64,000 nt of DNA from Methylopila capsulata (lineage in GTDB: Bacteria > Pseudomonadota > Alphaproteobacteria > Rhizobiales > Methylopilaceae), in assembly GCF_016907975.1 (NCBI RefSeq), contig NZ_JAFBCY010000001.1, forward strand, positions 806,001 to 870,000, written 5' to 3'. Positions 1 to 8,679 of this stretch are shown here, piece by piece (the stretch's first letter is position 1; each line of letters opens with the position of its first letter). Both the position numbers and the translations under genes were made by a program. The notes under the pieces were generated by a model. It saw only the letters and a program-made list of their open reading frames with translations. It had not been told where the DNA came from and did no database searches.

Positions 1-383
1 GCGTGATGGTGCGTCCGATCGCGAACGGCTTCGCCATGACCGTGACCGCGACGATCCGCAAGCGCGACAAGCTCGCCGCGCAGCTGACCTGGCTCGCGAA
101 CCGCAACATTCTCGGCCTTCCGGAGGACCGGCGCCACGAGCGCGTCATCCCGCGCAACCCGCGCTCCGTGCTTCAGACCGAGGACGGCGTCTCGCACGAT
201 TGCCGCATCATCGACGTCTCGCTCTCCGGCGCCGCGATCCAGATCGGCCTCGATCTGCCGATCGGCACGCCGGTGACGCTCGGCCGGACCACGGCCCGCG
301 TCGTCCGCTATCTCGAGAACGGACTGGCCGTGGAGTTCAGCCGGCCGCAGAACCTCGAAACCCTGGCGGAACAGTTCGGCTGA
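1..383 (+). CDS. PilZ domain protein, 3' part (5' end outside window)
   Basis: The visible 126 residues hold one complete PilZ domain, the fold that commonly binds cyclic di-GMP. An arginine-rich stretch (RRHERVIPR, about residues 42-50) is followed by DVSLSGAAI, the usual R...R and D/NxSxxG signature. Before it lies ANGFAMTVTATIRKRDKLAAQ, which resembles the end of a first PilZ domain in rhizobial proteins of about 200 residues carrying two such domains. The reading frame is open to the window edge, so the GTG/ATG codons at positions 3-8 are probably internal and the gene probably starts upstream. No transmembrane or output domain is visible. A Rho-independent terminator follows directly. 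Family is clear; the signalling role is inferred. Confidence 0.85.
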   Translation, partial: VMVRPIANGFAMTVTATIRKRDKLAAQLTWLANRNILGLPEDRRHERVIPRNPRSVLQTEDGVSHDCRIIDVSLSGAAIQIGLDLPIGTPVTLGRTTARVVRYLENGLAVEFSRPQNLETLAEQFG

Positions 384-408
384 CGTCACCGCCCCGAACC
401 TGAACAGG

Positions 409-434
409 AAGCCGCCGTTCGAGGCGGCTTTTTT
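409..434 (+). terminator. Rho-independent terminator after the PilZ gene
   Basis: AAGCCGCC and GGCGGCTT form an 8-bp perfect stem around a GTTCGA loop, followed by a run of T. It begins about 25 bases after the PilZ stop codon. Confidence 0.85.
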
Positions 435-744
435 GTGTCGTCTCGCCGCCGCGCCGGCTCCCGCCAGCGCCGATGGCCGGCGCCGTCTTCGCCGCATGGT
501 GAAGACTTTGTAAATGACCCCCCTCCAAAAGCTGGCCTCGTTAAGGTTTGAATGACCAAGTCATTCCTTCATCCTCTAACGACTGAAGCAGTTGGTAAAC
601 GAAATACCCACTGCAACTCTGAACAATTCGTATTCAACTTCTTTCTGAATTGCAAATCATCTCACTAAAACTCCACGTATTGATTTAGACGGACCGCAAA
701 AGGAATATGAGACGTTGCTTCCCGGGACAGGACGGGAGACGGCA
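435..744 (+). promoter_or_regulatory. AT-rich intergenic region with inverted repeat, upstream of the protease gene
   Basis: This 310-base stretch has no gene. From about 540 to 710 it is strikingly AT-rich against the surrounding GC-rich sequence, as expected for a promoter. It holds a perfect inverted repeat, GAATGAC-CAA-GTCATTC, at 550-566, and a smaller one, ACTG-AAG-CAGT, at 582-592. Either could be an operator. No specific sigma-factor motif could be assigned with confidence. Confidence 0.5.
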
Positions 745-1380
745 ATGTTTACTGAGATCAAGAAGAACGCGGTTTATATCTTGTTTGGACTTGTTGCCAC
801 CGGATTTACCATGGGCCCGGTCGAAGCGCAGACCGTGAAGGTAGCGGCGGCGAGCCCGATGCAGGTGATCGGCGGGGCGAAGGCCCCGATGGGCTGGACG
901 CAGTTCTGCGCCGACAATCCGATCGAATGCGACGTCAAGCCGATGCGGGCGACGAAGGCCAAACTGACGGCGACGAAGCTCGTCGAACTCGACAAGCTCA
1001 ACCGCAAGGTCAACGCCCAGGTGTCGCCTGTCACCGATCAGGAACTCTACGGCACCGAGGAGTTCTGGACCTACCCGACCGACAACAAGGGCGACTGCGA
1101 GGACTACGTCCTGCTGAAGCGCAAGCTGCTGATCGAGGCCGGCTGGCCCCGGCAGGCCCTGCTCATCACCGTGGTTCGCGACCTGAAGGGCGACGGCCAC
1201 GCCGTGCTCACGGTCGTCACCGACCGCGGCGACTACGCCCTCGACAACCAGGCGGACGACGTCAAGCCGTGGTTCGAGACCGGCTACACCTACGTGAAGC
1301 GTCAGTCCCAGATCGATCCCAACCAGTGGGTCCTGCTCGGCGACGGCGTGAACCCGGTCGGCGTCGCCGCCGCCCCGTAA
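745..1380 (+). CDS. Bacterial transglutaminase-like cysteine protease (BTLCP), exported
   Basis: A 211-residue protein of the BTLCP family (LapG-like fold). The start at 745 gives an N-terminal signal peptide (hydrophobic residues about 8-24, cleavage near VEAQ), and GGGAGAC lies upstream as a ribosome site; an earlier ATG at 715 would place charged residues before the signal. The catalytic triad is visible as Cys118 (GDCEDY), His152 (GDGHAVL) and Asp167 (LDNQ). LapG-type relatives cleave surface adhesins in the periplasm under cyclic di-GMP control. Rhizobial BTLCP proteins often stand alone without a LapD partner, as here, so the substrate is unknown. The PilZ gene upstream is suggestive, but the two genes are separated by a terminator. 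Confidence 0.9.
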   Translation: MFTEIKKNAVYILFGLVATGFTMGPVEAQTVKVAAASPMQVIGGAKAPMGWTQFCADNPIECDVKPMRATKAKLTATKLVELDKLNRKVNAQVSPVTDQELYGTEEFWTYPTDNKGDCEDYVLLKRKLLIEAGWPRQALLITVVRDLKGDGHAVLTVVTDRGDYALDNQADDVKPWFETGYTYVKRQSQIDPNQWVLLGDGVNPVGVAAAP

Positions 1381-1451
1381 GACCCCGAGTTCCGGAGATC
1401 TGCGCGGCCGGCCGCCTGTCCCCACCCTCCCGTCCAGGCCGGACGCACATC

Positions 1452-1485
1452 AGAGGCCGGTTCTCCGAGAGGAGAGCCGGCCTCT
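1452..1485 (+). terminator. Strong hairpin downstream of the protease gene
   Basis: Two 15-base arms pair around a GAGA loop with a single G-T wobble. There is no long T run after it, so termination is likely but not certain. Confidence 0.6.
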
Positions 1486-1498
1486 TCCCGTTCGGACG

Positions 1499-1516
1499 CC
1501 GTCACAAGGCGGTCAG
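1499..1516 (+). promoter_or_regulatory. Candidate Pho box upstream of phoD
   Basis: CCGTCAC-AAGG-CGGTCAG resembles the PhoB box CTGTCAT-N4-CTGTCAT with three or four substitutions, depending on whether T or C is accepted at position 7. It ends 46 bases before the phoD start codon. A similar site precedes the phoX-like gene, which supports the reading. Confidence 0.45.
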
Positions 1517-1562
1517 CCAGCCCGGCTATGGAATTCTTCGATTTCCAGCGGGGCTCTCAGAC

Positions 1563-3362
1563 ATGACGTCCAACAACGACGAAGCCGATCCGCGGATCGG
1601 CGCTGGCGGGCTGACGCGTCGCGAGGCGCTCCTCATGACGCTTGCGGCAGGCGCCACGGCGACCTCCATCACGCTTGCGGTCGAGGGCGCTCAGGCGGCC
1701 GCAGCGCCCTTCCTACATGGCGTCGCCAGCGGCGACCCGCAGAGCGACCGCGTCATCATCTGGACGCGCGTCACCAAACCGGGCGTGACCGCCGACATCG
1801 CCGTCACCTGGACCGTGGCGGAGGATGCGGCCTTCACCCGCGTCGTGCGGTCGGGCAAGGCCGTCGCGCGCGTCAGCCGCGACCACACGGTGAAAGTCGA
1901 CGTCGCCAATCTCGCGCCGGGCGTCGTCTATTACTATCGCTTCGGGGCGGAGCGCGCGCTGTCTCCGGTCGGACGGACGAAGACGCTGCCCGTGGGCGCC
2001 GTCGACCGACTGACGTTCGCGGTGCTCTCCTGCTCGAACTACGAACTCGGTTTCTTCAACGTCTATCAGGAGGCGGCGAAGCGGAGGGACCTCGACGCCG
2101 TTCTGCATCTCGGCGACTACATCTACGAGTACGGTCCGGGCGCCGGCGGCTACACCACGCCTGCGACCGGTCTCGGCCTCGCGCCCAAGCCGCGCGACGC
2201 CGATCTCGAGCCGCGCGCGGAGATCACCCGGCTCGACCAGTACCGGGCCCGCCATGCGCTCTACAAGACCGATCCGCACCTGCAGAAGCTCCACGCGCTG
2301 GCGCCCTTCATCAACATCTGGGACGACCACGAGGTGGCGAACGACGCCTGGACGGGCGGCGCGGAAAATCACAACCCGGGCGAAGGCTCGTGGAACGTCC
2401 GCAAGCAGCAGGGCATTCGCGCGTTCTACGAGTGGTTGCCGATCCGGGAGCCGGAAGACCGCCTGCGCATCGATCCGGCGACCGGCAACCCCGACGCGCT
2501 CTACCGCACCTTCGACTTCGGCGACCTCGCCCGCCTCGTGATGATCGACACCCGCGAGGCCGCGCGCGACCAACAGCTTGCGAGCGACGCGCTGGTCGCC
2601 GCCTATCTCGGCGCGCCTCCGGAAGGCCCCTTCCCGAAAGACGTGCGCGAGGACGGCAAACGTCGCACGCTGATGGGAGACGCGCAGGCGGCCTGGTTCG
2701 GCGAGCAGATCGTGACGTCGACCCAGACGTGGCAGCTGATCGGCAATCAGGTCCTGATGTTCTACCAAAACGCGCCGGACATCGCGGGGTCGCCGGCGCT
2801 CACCGCGGCTCAGAAGACGAGCTACAACGCGCTTCTCGACCACTTGCTCGGCGCCGGGCAAAGCGAGCAGATCGCGCGGCTGGGCGCAGCGGGGCTCCCG
2901 ACGCCGCTCGCCGCCGACGCCTGGACCGGCTATCCGACCGCCCGCGTGAAGATGCTGAAGACGCTCGCCAAGGCGAAGAGCCCGATCGTGCTGACGGGCG
3001 ACTCGCACAACGCCTGGACGGCCAACCTGGTCCTGCCGGCCAAGACCGGCTCCAAACCCGTCGCGCCGGAGTTCGGCGGCACGTCGGTGAGTTCGCCGGG
3101 GATGGAGCAGTATCTGCTCGGCGTGCCGCCGACGGTCACCGCGGCGCTTCAGGTGGACAGCAGCGCGCGCAAATCGCCCGTCGACAAGCTCATCTACACG
3201 GAACAGAGCCGCCGCGGCTTCATGCTGGTGGACGTCCGCCCGAGCTACACGGACGTGGTCCATGTCTTCGTGTCGAACGTCTTCGGGCCGGACTACACAG
3301 TCGAAAACAAGCGTTTCCGCGTTCCGCTCGGATCGCGGGAGGCGATCCCCCTGTCGTCCTGA
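1563..3362 (+). CDS. phoD: Alkaline phosphatase D family protein (PhoD-like), Tat-exported
   Basis: A 599-residue metallophosphoesterase of the PhoD family, which releases phosphate from phosphomono- or diesters outside the cytoplasm. The start at 1563 puts a twin-arginine signal (LTRREALLMTLAAG, Arg19-Arg20) at the N-terminus, with a likely cleavage site near residue 47. A PhoD_N domain (about 48-140) is followed by the catalytic domain. Metal-ligand motifs are visible: Cys157 in LSCSNYE, Asp185 in LHLGDYIY, Asp254/His256 in WDDHEVAND and Asp480/His482 in LTGDSHN. The frame stays open far upstream to 927, but that part overlaps the protease gene and is not real. A candidate Pho box precedes it, so phosphate starvation is the likely inducer. 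Confidence 0.92.
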   Translation: MTSNNDEADPRIGAGGLTRREALLMTLAAGATATSITLAVEGAQAAAAPFLHGVASGDPQSDRVIIWTRVTKPGVTADIAVTWTVAEDAAFTRVVRSGKAVARVSRDHTVKVDVANLAPGVVYYYRFGAERALSPVGRTKTLPVGAVDRLTFAVLSCSNYELGFFNVYQEAAKRRDLDAVLHLGDYIYEYGPGAGGYTTPATGLGLAPKPRDADLEPRAEITRLDQYRARHALYKTDPHLQKLHALAPFINIWDDHEVANDAWTGGAENHNPGEGSWNVRKQQGIRAFYEWLPIREPEDRLRIDPATGNPDALYRTFDFGDLARLVMIDTREAARDQQLASDALVAAYLGAPPEGPFPKDVREDGKRRTLMGDAQAAWFGEQIVTSTQTWQLIGNQVLMFYQNAPDIAGSPALTAAQKTSYNALLDHLLGAGQSEQIARLGAAGLPTPLAADAWTGYPTARVKMLKTLAKAKSPIVLTGDSHNAWTANLVLPAKTGSKPVAPEFGGTSVSSPGMEQYLLGVPPTVTAALQVDSSARKSPVDKLIYTEQSRRGFMLVDVRPSYTDVVHVFVSNVFGPDYTVENKRFRVPLGSREAIPLSS

Positions 3363-3383
3363 GCTGGAGCAGGGTTGGCGCGC

Positions 3384-3415
3384 GACGTCCGCGCGCCGGC
3401 CCCGCTGCGGACGTC
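3384..3415. terminator. Hairpin between convergent phoD and nusB
   Basis: GACGTCCGC and GCGGACGTC form a 9-bp stem with a 14-base loop in the short gap between the two convergent stop codons. The right arm touches the nusB stop. No clear T run is present on either strand. Confidence 0.4.
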
Positions 3416-3875
3416 AACCCTTCGCCAGATCCTCGGCGCGGACGTTGCGGGCGATGGCGTCGAGCACCGCGTTGACCATGCCGGCCTCGTCGCGGTCGAA
3501 GAAGGCGTGGGCGATGTCGACGTACTCGCTGATCACCACCTTGACCGGGACGTCCTTGCGCTTGCCGAGCTCGAAGGCGCCGGAGCGCAGGATCGCCCGC
3601 ATGATCGCCTCGACGCGCTTCAGCGGCCAGCCGGCCTGCAGGGTCTGGTCGATCAGCGGGTCGAGCGTGCGCTGCTGCTTCAGCACGCCGCCGACGAGGT
3701 CGCGGAAGAACGCGGCTTCGGCGGGCTTGTACTCGTCGCCGTCGACCACCTTGCCCATCCAGTGGGACTCGAACTCGGCCAGCGTGTCCGGCAGCGACGT
3801 GCCGGCGATGTCCATCTGGTAGAGCGCTTGGACGGCTGCGAGCCGTGCCGCGGAGCGCTGTTCGCCCTTGGCCAT
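3414..3875 (-). CDS. nusB: Transcription antitermination factor NusB
   Basis: A 153-residue all-helical NusB. With NusE (ribosomal protein S10) it binds boxA of rRNA leaders and forms the antitermination complex. The N-terminal RSAARLAAVQALYQMD and the region DRDEAGMVNAVLDAIA near the C-terminus are characteristic. It is the last gene of the glyA-nrdR-ribD-ribE-ribH-nusB unit, starting one base after the ribH stop codon. The ribH-nusB pairing is common in alphaproteobacteria. Confidence 0.96.
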   Translation of the reverse strand: MAKGEQRSAARLAAVQALYQMDIAGTSLPDTLAEFESHWMGKVVDGDEYKPAEAAFFRDLVGGVLKQQRTLDPLIDQTLQAGWPLKRVEAIMRAILRSGAFELGKRKDVPVKVVISEYVDIAHAFFDRDEAGMVNAVLDAIARNVRAEDLAKG

Positions 3876-3876
3876 C

Positions 3877-4362
3877 TCAGACGCACCCCGCCCAGCGCTT
3901 CAGGCGCAGCACGGCGAGCGCGGCGGCGGCGGCGTCCCCGCCCTTGTCCATCTCGGCCACGCGGGCGCGGGCGAGCGCCTGCGCCTCGTTCTCGACCGTC
4001 AGGATGCCGTTGCCGAGCGGGAGCTTCCGGGCGATGGACAGGTCCATCAGCGCGCGGGCGCTCTGTTCGGTGACGATCTCGTAGTGCGTGGTCTCGCCGC
4101 GGATCACGCAGCCGAGCGCGACGACCGCATCATAGGGCTGGTGGCAGGCCGAGGCGGCGTCGGCGAGGATCGCGATCGTGGGCGGGATTTCCAGCGCGCC
4201 GGGCACGCTGACGACGTCGAAGGCTGCGCCGGCCGCCTCGAGGCGGGCCTTCGCTCCCTTCAGCAGTTCGTCGGCAATGGCGTCGTAGAAACGCGCTTCG
4301 ACGACGAGCACGCGGGCGGGCGTCTTCTCGACGCCGCCGACGCGGCGTTGCGGTTCGGCCAT
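3877..4362 (-). CDS. ribH: 6,7-dimethyl-8-ribityllumazine synthase
   Basis: A 161-residue lumazine synthase. It condenses 5-amino-6-ribitylamino-uracil with 3,4-dihydroxy-2-butanone 4-phosphate, the penultimate step of riboflavin synthesis. Typical segments are visible: [15 protein letters not shown] (substrate-binding N-terminal part), [12 protein letters not shown], and [14 protein letters not shown] with the catalytic histidine in the last motif. Length is normal for the family. It lies between ribE (36 bases upstream) and nusB, in the same direction. Confidence 0.97.
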   Translation of the reverse strand: MAEPQRRVGGVEKTPARVLVVEARFYDAIADELLKGAKARLEAAGAAFDVVSVPGALEIPPTIAILADAASACHQPYDAVVALGCVIRGETTHYEIVTEQSARALMDLSIARKLPLGNGILTVENEAQALARARVAEMDKGGDAAAAALAVLRLKRWAGCV

Positions 4363-4398
4363 GGGGTGACGAATGCCTTCAAGATCAAGCGGAACGGC

Positions 4399-5013
4399 TC
4401 AGTAGCCGAGGCTGCGCGCCTCGGCAAGCCGTCCGGCGTAGCGCGCCATCATGTCCACTTCGAGGTTGACGCGGTCGCCGACCTGACGGTCCGCCCAGGT
4501 CGTCGCCCCGAGGGTGTGCGGGATGAGATGCACCGAGAACAGCTCGCGGTCCACCTGGTTCACGGTGAGCGAGATTCCATCGAGGCAGACCGAGCCCTTC
4601 ACGGCGATGAACTTCGCGAAATCGATCGGCGCGGCGAGCACGAAACGCGAGGTGTCGGCGCCGTCGTCACGTTCGACGATCTCGGCCGCGCCGTCGACAT
4701 GGCCTAGCACCAGGTGCCCGCCGAGCTCGTCCCCGATCTTAAGGGCGCGCTCCAGATTGAGCCGCCGTCCCACGCCCCATTCGCCGACCGTGGTCAGACG
4801 CTGGGTCTCCGGCCCCGCCTCCACGGCGAAGGCCGCGCCGAGGCCTTCGGGCTCGACGGAGACGACCGTGAGGCAGACGCCGTCGCAGGCGATCGAGGCG
4901 CCGAGGTCGATCGAGCGCGGGTCGTAGCGCGACGCGATCATGAAGCTCGTGATCTCGTCGCCGTCGTCGCGGGCGACGACTTCGCCGATGTCGGAGATGA
5001 TGCCGGTGAACAT
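4399..5013 (-). CDS. ribE: Riboflavin synthase, alpha subunit
   Basis: A 204-residue riboflavin synthase, which dismutates two lumazine molecules to riboflavin. It begins with the hallmark MFTGII and contains two tandem lumazine-binding domains (about 1-95 and 96-190), seen in the repeated patterns GASIACDGVCLTV and KGSVCLDGISLTVN. It lies 29 bases after ribD and 36 before ribH. The bifunctional ribBA step is not in this window. No FMN riboswitch is visible in the cluster. Confidence 0.97.
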   Translation of the reverse strand: MFTGIISDIGEVVARDDGDEITSFMIASRYDPRSIDLGASIACDGVCLTVVSVEPEGLGAAFAVEAGPETQRLTTVGEWGVGRRLNLERALKIGDELGGHLVLGHVDGAAEIVERDDGADTSRFVLAAPIDFAKFIAVKGSVCLDGISLTVNQVDRELFSVHLIPHTLGATTWADRQVGDRVNLEVDMMARYAGRLAEARSLGY

Positions 5014-5042
5014 TGGGGCGCCTCAGGGTGACGGCGCGCGGG

Positions 5043-6191
5043 CTACGCGCGCTCGAAGAACGTCCAGCAGTCCTCGCCGACGCGCTCGCAACTGATTTCG
5101 GCGAAGCGCGCCGCCTCGGTCAACGCGCCGAGCGGCCGGCCCTCGAGCGCGCCGATCGCGTCGGGCCCCAGCGTCGCGGGCCCCCGCGCCACCACGGCGG
5201 CGTCCACGAGGTCGGCGTCCAGCAGGCCGGCGGCGATGGTGGGACCGCCCTCCACCATCAGCCGGGTGACGCCGCGCAGCGCGAGCAGCTTGAGCGCGCG
5301 CGGCAGCGAAAGCCGTCCGTCCGGCCCGCGCTCGACGCGCATCACGTCGCAGCCTGCGGCGCGCAACGCGAGCTCGGCCTCGACGGGCGCGTCCACCGCC
5401 GCCACGATCCACGTCGGCACCTCGCCGCAGGTCGCGACCAGGCGGGAGGACAACGGCAGGCGCAGGCCGGAGTCGAGCACCACGCGCGACGGCGAGCGGT
5501 CCGCCATGCCCGGCAGCCGGCAGGTCAGCGATGGGTCGTCGGCGAGCGCGGTGCCGATCCCGACGAGGATGGCGTCCGCTTCGGCGCGCATCATGTGGAC
5601 GCGTCCGCGCGACGCCTCGCCGGTGATGGCGACCGGCCGGCGGCCCGCCAAGGCGACCTTGTCGTCGGCGGAAACCGCGAGCTTCAGCGTGACGTGCGGC
5701 CGGCCCAGGGTGACGCGGGAGACGTGGCCCGCCGCAAGCCTGAGCGCCTCCCGTCCGCAGCCGCCGATCGAGACCGCGACGCCTGCGGCGCGCAGACGAT
5801 CGACGCCGCGGCCGTCGACTCTGGGGTCGGGATCGCGCAGGGCGGCTACGACGCGCGCGACCCCCGCCGCGACCAGGCCGTCGACGCACGGCGGGGTTCG
5901 GCCATAGTGGCTGCAGGGCTCGAGCGTGACGTAGAGCGTCGCCCCCGCCGCGGCGTCGCCGGCCTGGGCGAGAGCCATGGTCTCGGCGTGCGGGCGCCCT
6001 CCGGGCTGGGTCCAGCCGCGGCCCACGACGCGCCCGTCCGGCGAGACCAGGACGGCGCCGACGGAAGGGTTCGGCGCGGTGCGCCCCAGGCCGCGCCGGG
6101 CCAGCGCCAAAGCGACCGTCATCCAGCGCGCGTCGCTCTCCGCACAGCCGTCCGGGCCGTCGAGGCGGGGGAGCGCCAGGGCGTCCATCAT
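5043..6191 (-). CDS. ribD: Bifunctional pyrimidine deaminase/reductase RibD
   Basis: A 382-residue two-domain enzyme for the second and third steps of riboflavin synthesis. The N-terminal deaminase carries the zinc site His68-Ala-Glu70 ([11 protein letters not shown]) and Cys93...Cys102 ([13 protein letters not shown]). The C-terminal NADPH-dependent reductase spans about residues 160-375, with [15 protein letters not shown] near its start. The two ATG codons at the start are equivalent choices. The gene overlaps the end of nrdR by four bases, so translation is probably coupled. Confidence 0.96.
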   Translation of the reverse strand: MMDALALPRLDGPDGCAESDARWMTVALALARRGLGRTAPNPSVGAVLVSPDGRVVGRGWTQPGGRPHAETMALAQAGDAAAGATLYVTLEPCSHYGRTPPCVDGLVAAGVARVVAALRDPDPRVDGRGVDRLRAAGVAVSIGGCGREALRLAAGHVSRVTLGRPHVTLKLAVSADDKVALAGRRPVAITGEASRGRVHMMRAEADAILVGIGTALADDPSLTCRLPGMADRSPSRVVLDSGLRLPLSSRLVATCGEVPTWIVAAVDAPVEAELALRAAGCDVMRVERGPDGRLSLPRALKLLALRGVTRLMVEGGPTIAAGLLDADLVDAAVVARGPATLGPDAIGALEGRPLGALTEAARFAEISCERVGEDCWTFFERA

Positions 6192-6676
6192 CGCGTCTCG
6201 CCCGACGCGGCGGCGGACGCGGCCTCGTCGCCCGCCAGCTCGTCAAGCAGGGTTTCGAAGTCCTTGGCTTCCCGGAAATTCTTGTAAACCGAGGCGAAGC
6301 GCACATAGGCGACGTCGTCGACGGTCTTCAGCCCCTCCATCACGAAGCGGCCGATGGTCTCGGTCGTGACCTCGGTCTCGCCGCTCGCCTCGAGCTGGCG
6401 AACGATCGCGGAGACCATCTGCTCGATGCGCTCGGGATCGACCGGGCGCTTGCGCAGGGCCACGGCGAGAGACCGGTGCAGCTTGTCGCGGTCGAACGGC
6501 ACGCGGCGACCGGAGCGCTTCGCCACCACGAGCTCGCGCAGCTGCACGCGTTCGAAGGTGGTGAAGCGCTGGCCGCAGACGCCGCAGACCCGTCGGCGAC
6601 GGATTGCGGCGTCATCTTCGGTCGGACGGGAGTCCTTGACCTGCGTGTCAGGCGCGCCGCAGTGCGGACAACGCAT
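6188..6676 (-). CDS. nrdR: Transcriptional repressor NrdR
   Basis: A 162-residue repressor of ribonucleotide reductase genes. The N-terminal zinc ribbon has Cys3, Cys6, Cys31 and Cys34; an ATP-cone domain (about residues 49-140) senses ATP/dATP. The C-terminal extension after residue 150 is alanine-rich and unremarkable. It sits 22 bases downstream of glyA and overlaps ribD by four bases. The glyA-nrdR-rib order is widespread in alphaproteobacteria and links one-carbon, nucleotide and flavin metabolism. Confidence 0.97.
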   Translation of the reverse strand: MRCPHCGAPDTQVKDSRPTEDDAAIRRRRVCGVCGQRFTTFERVQLRELVVAKRSGRRVPFDRDKLHRSLAVALRKRPVDPERIEQMVSAIVRQLEASGETEVTTETIGRFVMEGLKTVDDVAYVRFASVYKNFREAKDFETLLDELAGDEAASAAASGETR

Positions 6677-6698
6677 TCAGAACTCCCGCGGTTGCTCC

Positions 6699-8006
6699 TC
6701 AGTCCGCGTAGATGGGGAAGCGCGCCACCAGGTTCGAGACCTGCTGGCGAACCTTCGCCTCAACCGCGCTGTCCTCTTCCGTGTTGTTCTGCGAGAGCAC
6801 GTCGAGGACCTGGGCGATCATGTCGCCGATTTCCTGGAACTCCGCAACGCCGAACCCGCGGGTGGTGCCGGCCGGGGTGCCCAGGCGGATGCCGGAGGTG
6901 ACGGTCGGCTTCGCCGGGTCGAACGGGATGCCGTTCTTGTTGCAGGTGATGTGCGCGCGGCCGAGAGCGATCTCGGAGACCTTGCCCGACAGGTTCTTCG
7001 GACGCAGGTCGACGAGGATCAGGTGCGTGTCGGTGCCGCCGGAGACGAGGTCGAAGCCGTGGCTCTTGATGTTCTCGCCGAGCGCCTTGGCGTTTGCGAT
7101 GACGTTCTTGACGTAGACCTTGTAGTCCGGCTTCAGCGCCTCGCCGAAGGCCACCGCCTTCGCCGCGATCACGTGCATCAGCGGGCCGCCCTGCAGGCCA
7201 GGGAACACCGCCGAGTTGAACTTCTTGGCGAGCGCCTCGTCGTTCGTAAGGATCATGCCGCCGCGGGGGCCGCGGAGCGTCTTGTGCGTGGTCGTGGTGG
7301 CGACGTGGCAATGGTCGAGCGGGTTCGGGTGCTGGCCGCCGGCGACGAGGCCCGAGAAGTGCGCCATGTCGACCATGAAGTACGCGCCGACCGAGTCCGC
7401 GATCTTGCGGAAGGCCGCGAAGTCGATCTGGCGGGGATAGGCCGAACCGCCGGTGATGATCACCTTCGGCTTGTGCTGCTCGGCGAGCGCCGCGACCTCT
7501 TCCATGTCGATGAGGTGGGTCTCGGGGTCGACGTGGTAGTTCACCGCGTTGAACCACTTGCCCGACATCGCCGCCTTGGCGCCGTGCGTCAGGTGGCCGC
7601 CGGCGGCGAGGTCGAGGCCCATGAAGGTGTCGCCCGGCTGCATGAGCGCGAGGAACACCGCGCCGTTCGCCTGCGCGCCCGAGTGGGGCTGCACGTTGGC
7701 GAAGTCGCAGTTGAAGAGCTTCTTGGCGCGGTCGATCGCGAGCTGCTCGGCGACGTCGACGAACTGGCAACCGCCGTAGTAGCGCTTGCCCGGATAGCCC
7801 TCCGCGTACTTGTTGGTGAGCACGGAGCCCTGCGCCTCGAGCACCGCCCGCGAGACGATGTTCTCGGAGGCGATCAGCTCGATCTCGTCGCGCTGGCGGC
7901 CCAGCTCCGACTTGACGGCGTCGGCCAGCTCGGGATCGACCTCCGCGAGCGAGGCCTGGAAGAAGCGGCTTTCGGCCGCGCGGGCCTGGACGTCGGTGAC
8001 GGACAT
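6699..8006 (-). CDS. glyA: Serine hydroxymethyltransferase
   Basis: A 435-residue PLP enzyme that interconverts serine and glycine with transfer of a one-carbon unit to tetrahydrofolate; in serine-cycle methylotrophs it also assimilates formaldehyde carbon. The PLP lysine is Lys242 in [14 protein letters not shown], and [11 protein letters not shown] near residue 35 is typical. The start at 8006 is preceded by a GAGGAGGAG ribosome site; an in-frame ATG 120 bases upstream would add a poorly conserved basic extension. It is the first gene of the glyA-nrdR-ribD-ribE-ribH-nusB unit. Confidence 0.97.
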   Translation of the reverse strand: MSVTDVQARAAESRFFQASLAEVDPELADAVKSELGRQRDEIELIASENIVSRAVLEAQGSVLTNKYAEGYPGKRYYGGCQFVDVAEQLAIDRAKKLFNCDFANVQPHSGAQANGAVFLALMQPGDTFMGLDLAAGGHLTHGAKAAMSGKWFNAVNYHVDPETHLIDMEEVAALAEQHKPKVIITGGSAYPRQIDFAAFRKIADSVGAYFMVDMAHFSGLVAGGQHPNPLDHCHVATTTTHKTLRGPRGGMILTNDEALAKKFNSAVFPGLQGGPLMHVIAAKAVAFGEALKPDYKVYVKNVIANAKALGENIKSHGFDLVSGGTDTHLILVDLRPKNLSGKVSEIALGRAHITCNKNGIPFDPAKPTVTSGIRLGTPAGTTRGFGVAEFQEIGDMIAQVLDVLSQNNTEEDSAVEAKVRQQVSNLVARFPIYAD

Positions 8007-8426
8007 GGACGGCTCCTCCTCGAATTGAGCGAGCGTCCGCCGGCGCGCCGTACGCGAACCGTCGCGGACATCAACCCAGCTGAACCCGTGCGTGCGACGC
8101 GCGGGCGGCTGCGTGTTCTCGACCAACGGCTACCACATGTCGGAAAGCCCAGCCAAGCCGCGCGAGCCGGTCCTGCGACTTGGTCGCATCAGACTTTCGA
8201 AGGACTGGCATGCCAGATACCTGCGAGATTCGCTGGGGCTTTCAGCGATTCAGCGGGGTCGCATTCAGGCTTTCTGAGGCGTCCCGGACATCGCGGCTCG
8301 GTCTTGGGAATGACGGCAGGGCGTCGCGAAAGTCGCGTTTCACCGTCACGGGAACAGCACCGTCCCTGCATGTTCGACGAGCCGGGCCGGCGCGAGATTC
8401 CCTCCCCGTCCGGGCTGCAGCGCGCG
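8007..8426 (-). promoter_or_regulatory. glyA upstream region
   Basis: These 420 bases hold no convincing gene. They separate glyA from the small DUF gene, both on the minus strand, and should contain the promoter of the glyA unit. The only sharp signal is a perfect 10-bp palindrome at 8206-8215. Short open frames here are not supported by composition or family resemblance. Confidence 0.4.
8206..8215. promoter_or_regulatory. Palindrome TGGCATGCCA upstream of glyA
   Basis: A perfect palindrome, CTGGCATGCCAG with its flanking bases, lies 200 bases upstream of the glyA start codon. The identical ten-mer with the same two preceding bases (AC) occurs upstream of the oxalate transporter gene. It could be an operator of a GntR-like dimeric regulator; this is inference. 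Confidence 0.35.
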
Positions 8427-8654
8427 CTAGTCCCGCGCGAGCCGCAGCTGGAGCTTGCGCAGGGCGATCCGCTTGAGATGCTCCTGGCTGGCGTTGGTCG
8501 GGCCGACGACGACCACCTCGATCCCGGTCGCGCCGTCGATCGCGGCGCAACGGACGAAGCCGCCTCGGGTGATGAACTCGAACAGCACCTCCCCCGAAAC
8601 GCCGACTGCCGGCCCGCCGCCTTTCGAAGGCGTGCGGGGCCGGCCGTCGGTCAT
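8427..8654 (-). CDS. Small conserved hypothetical protein (possibly DUF6898)
   Basis: A 75-residue soluble protein with the pattern GEVLFEFITRGGFVRCAAID, then TGIEVVVVGP, then EHLKRIALRKLQLRLAR. I recall such short proteins in alphaproteobacteria, sometimes mislabelled as serine hydroxymethyltransferase because they neighbour glyA; assignment to DUF6898 is from memory and tentative. The start at 8654 (MTDGRP) is preferred to one 42 bases upstream. It lies 25 bases downstream of the L,D-transpeptidase gene and could share its transcript. Function unknown. Confidence 0.65.
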   Translation of the reverse strand: MTDGRPRTPSKGGGPAVGVSGEVLFEFITRGGFVRCAAIDGATGIEVVVVGPTNASQEHLKRIALRKLQLRLARD

Positions 8655-8679
8655 CGTCGCGGGTCCTGCGGCGAGGCGC

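Noticed and set aside
927-1562. Upstream extension of the phoD frame
   Set aside because: It overlaps the protease gene in another frame and would bury the twin-arginine signal; the start at 1563 fits signal and family.
4363-8426. Possible FMN riboswitch controlling the rib genes
   Set aside because: No RFN-like conserved core was found between the rib genes or upstream of glyA; the rib genes follow glyA-nrdR with tiny gaps.
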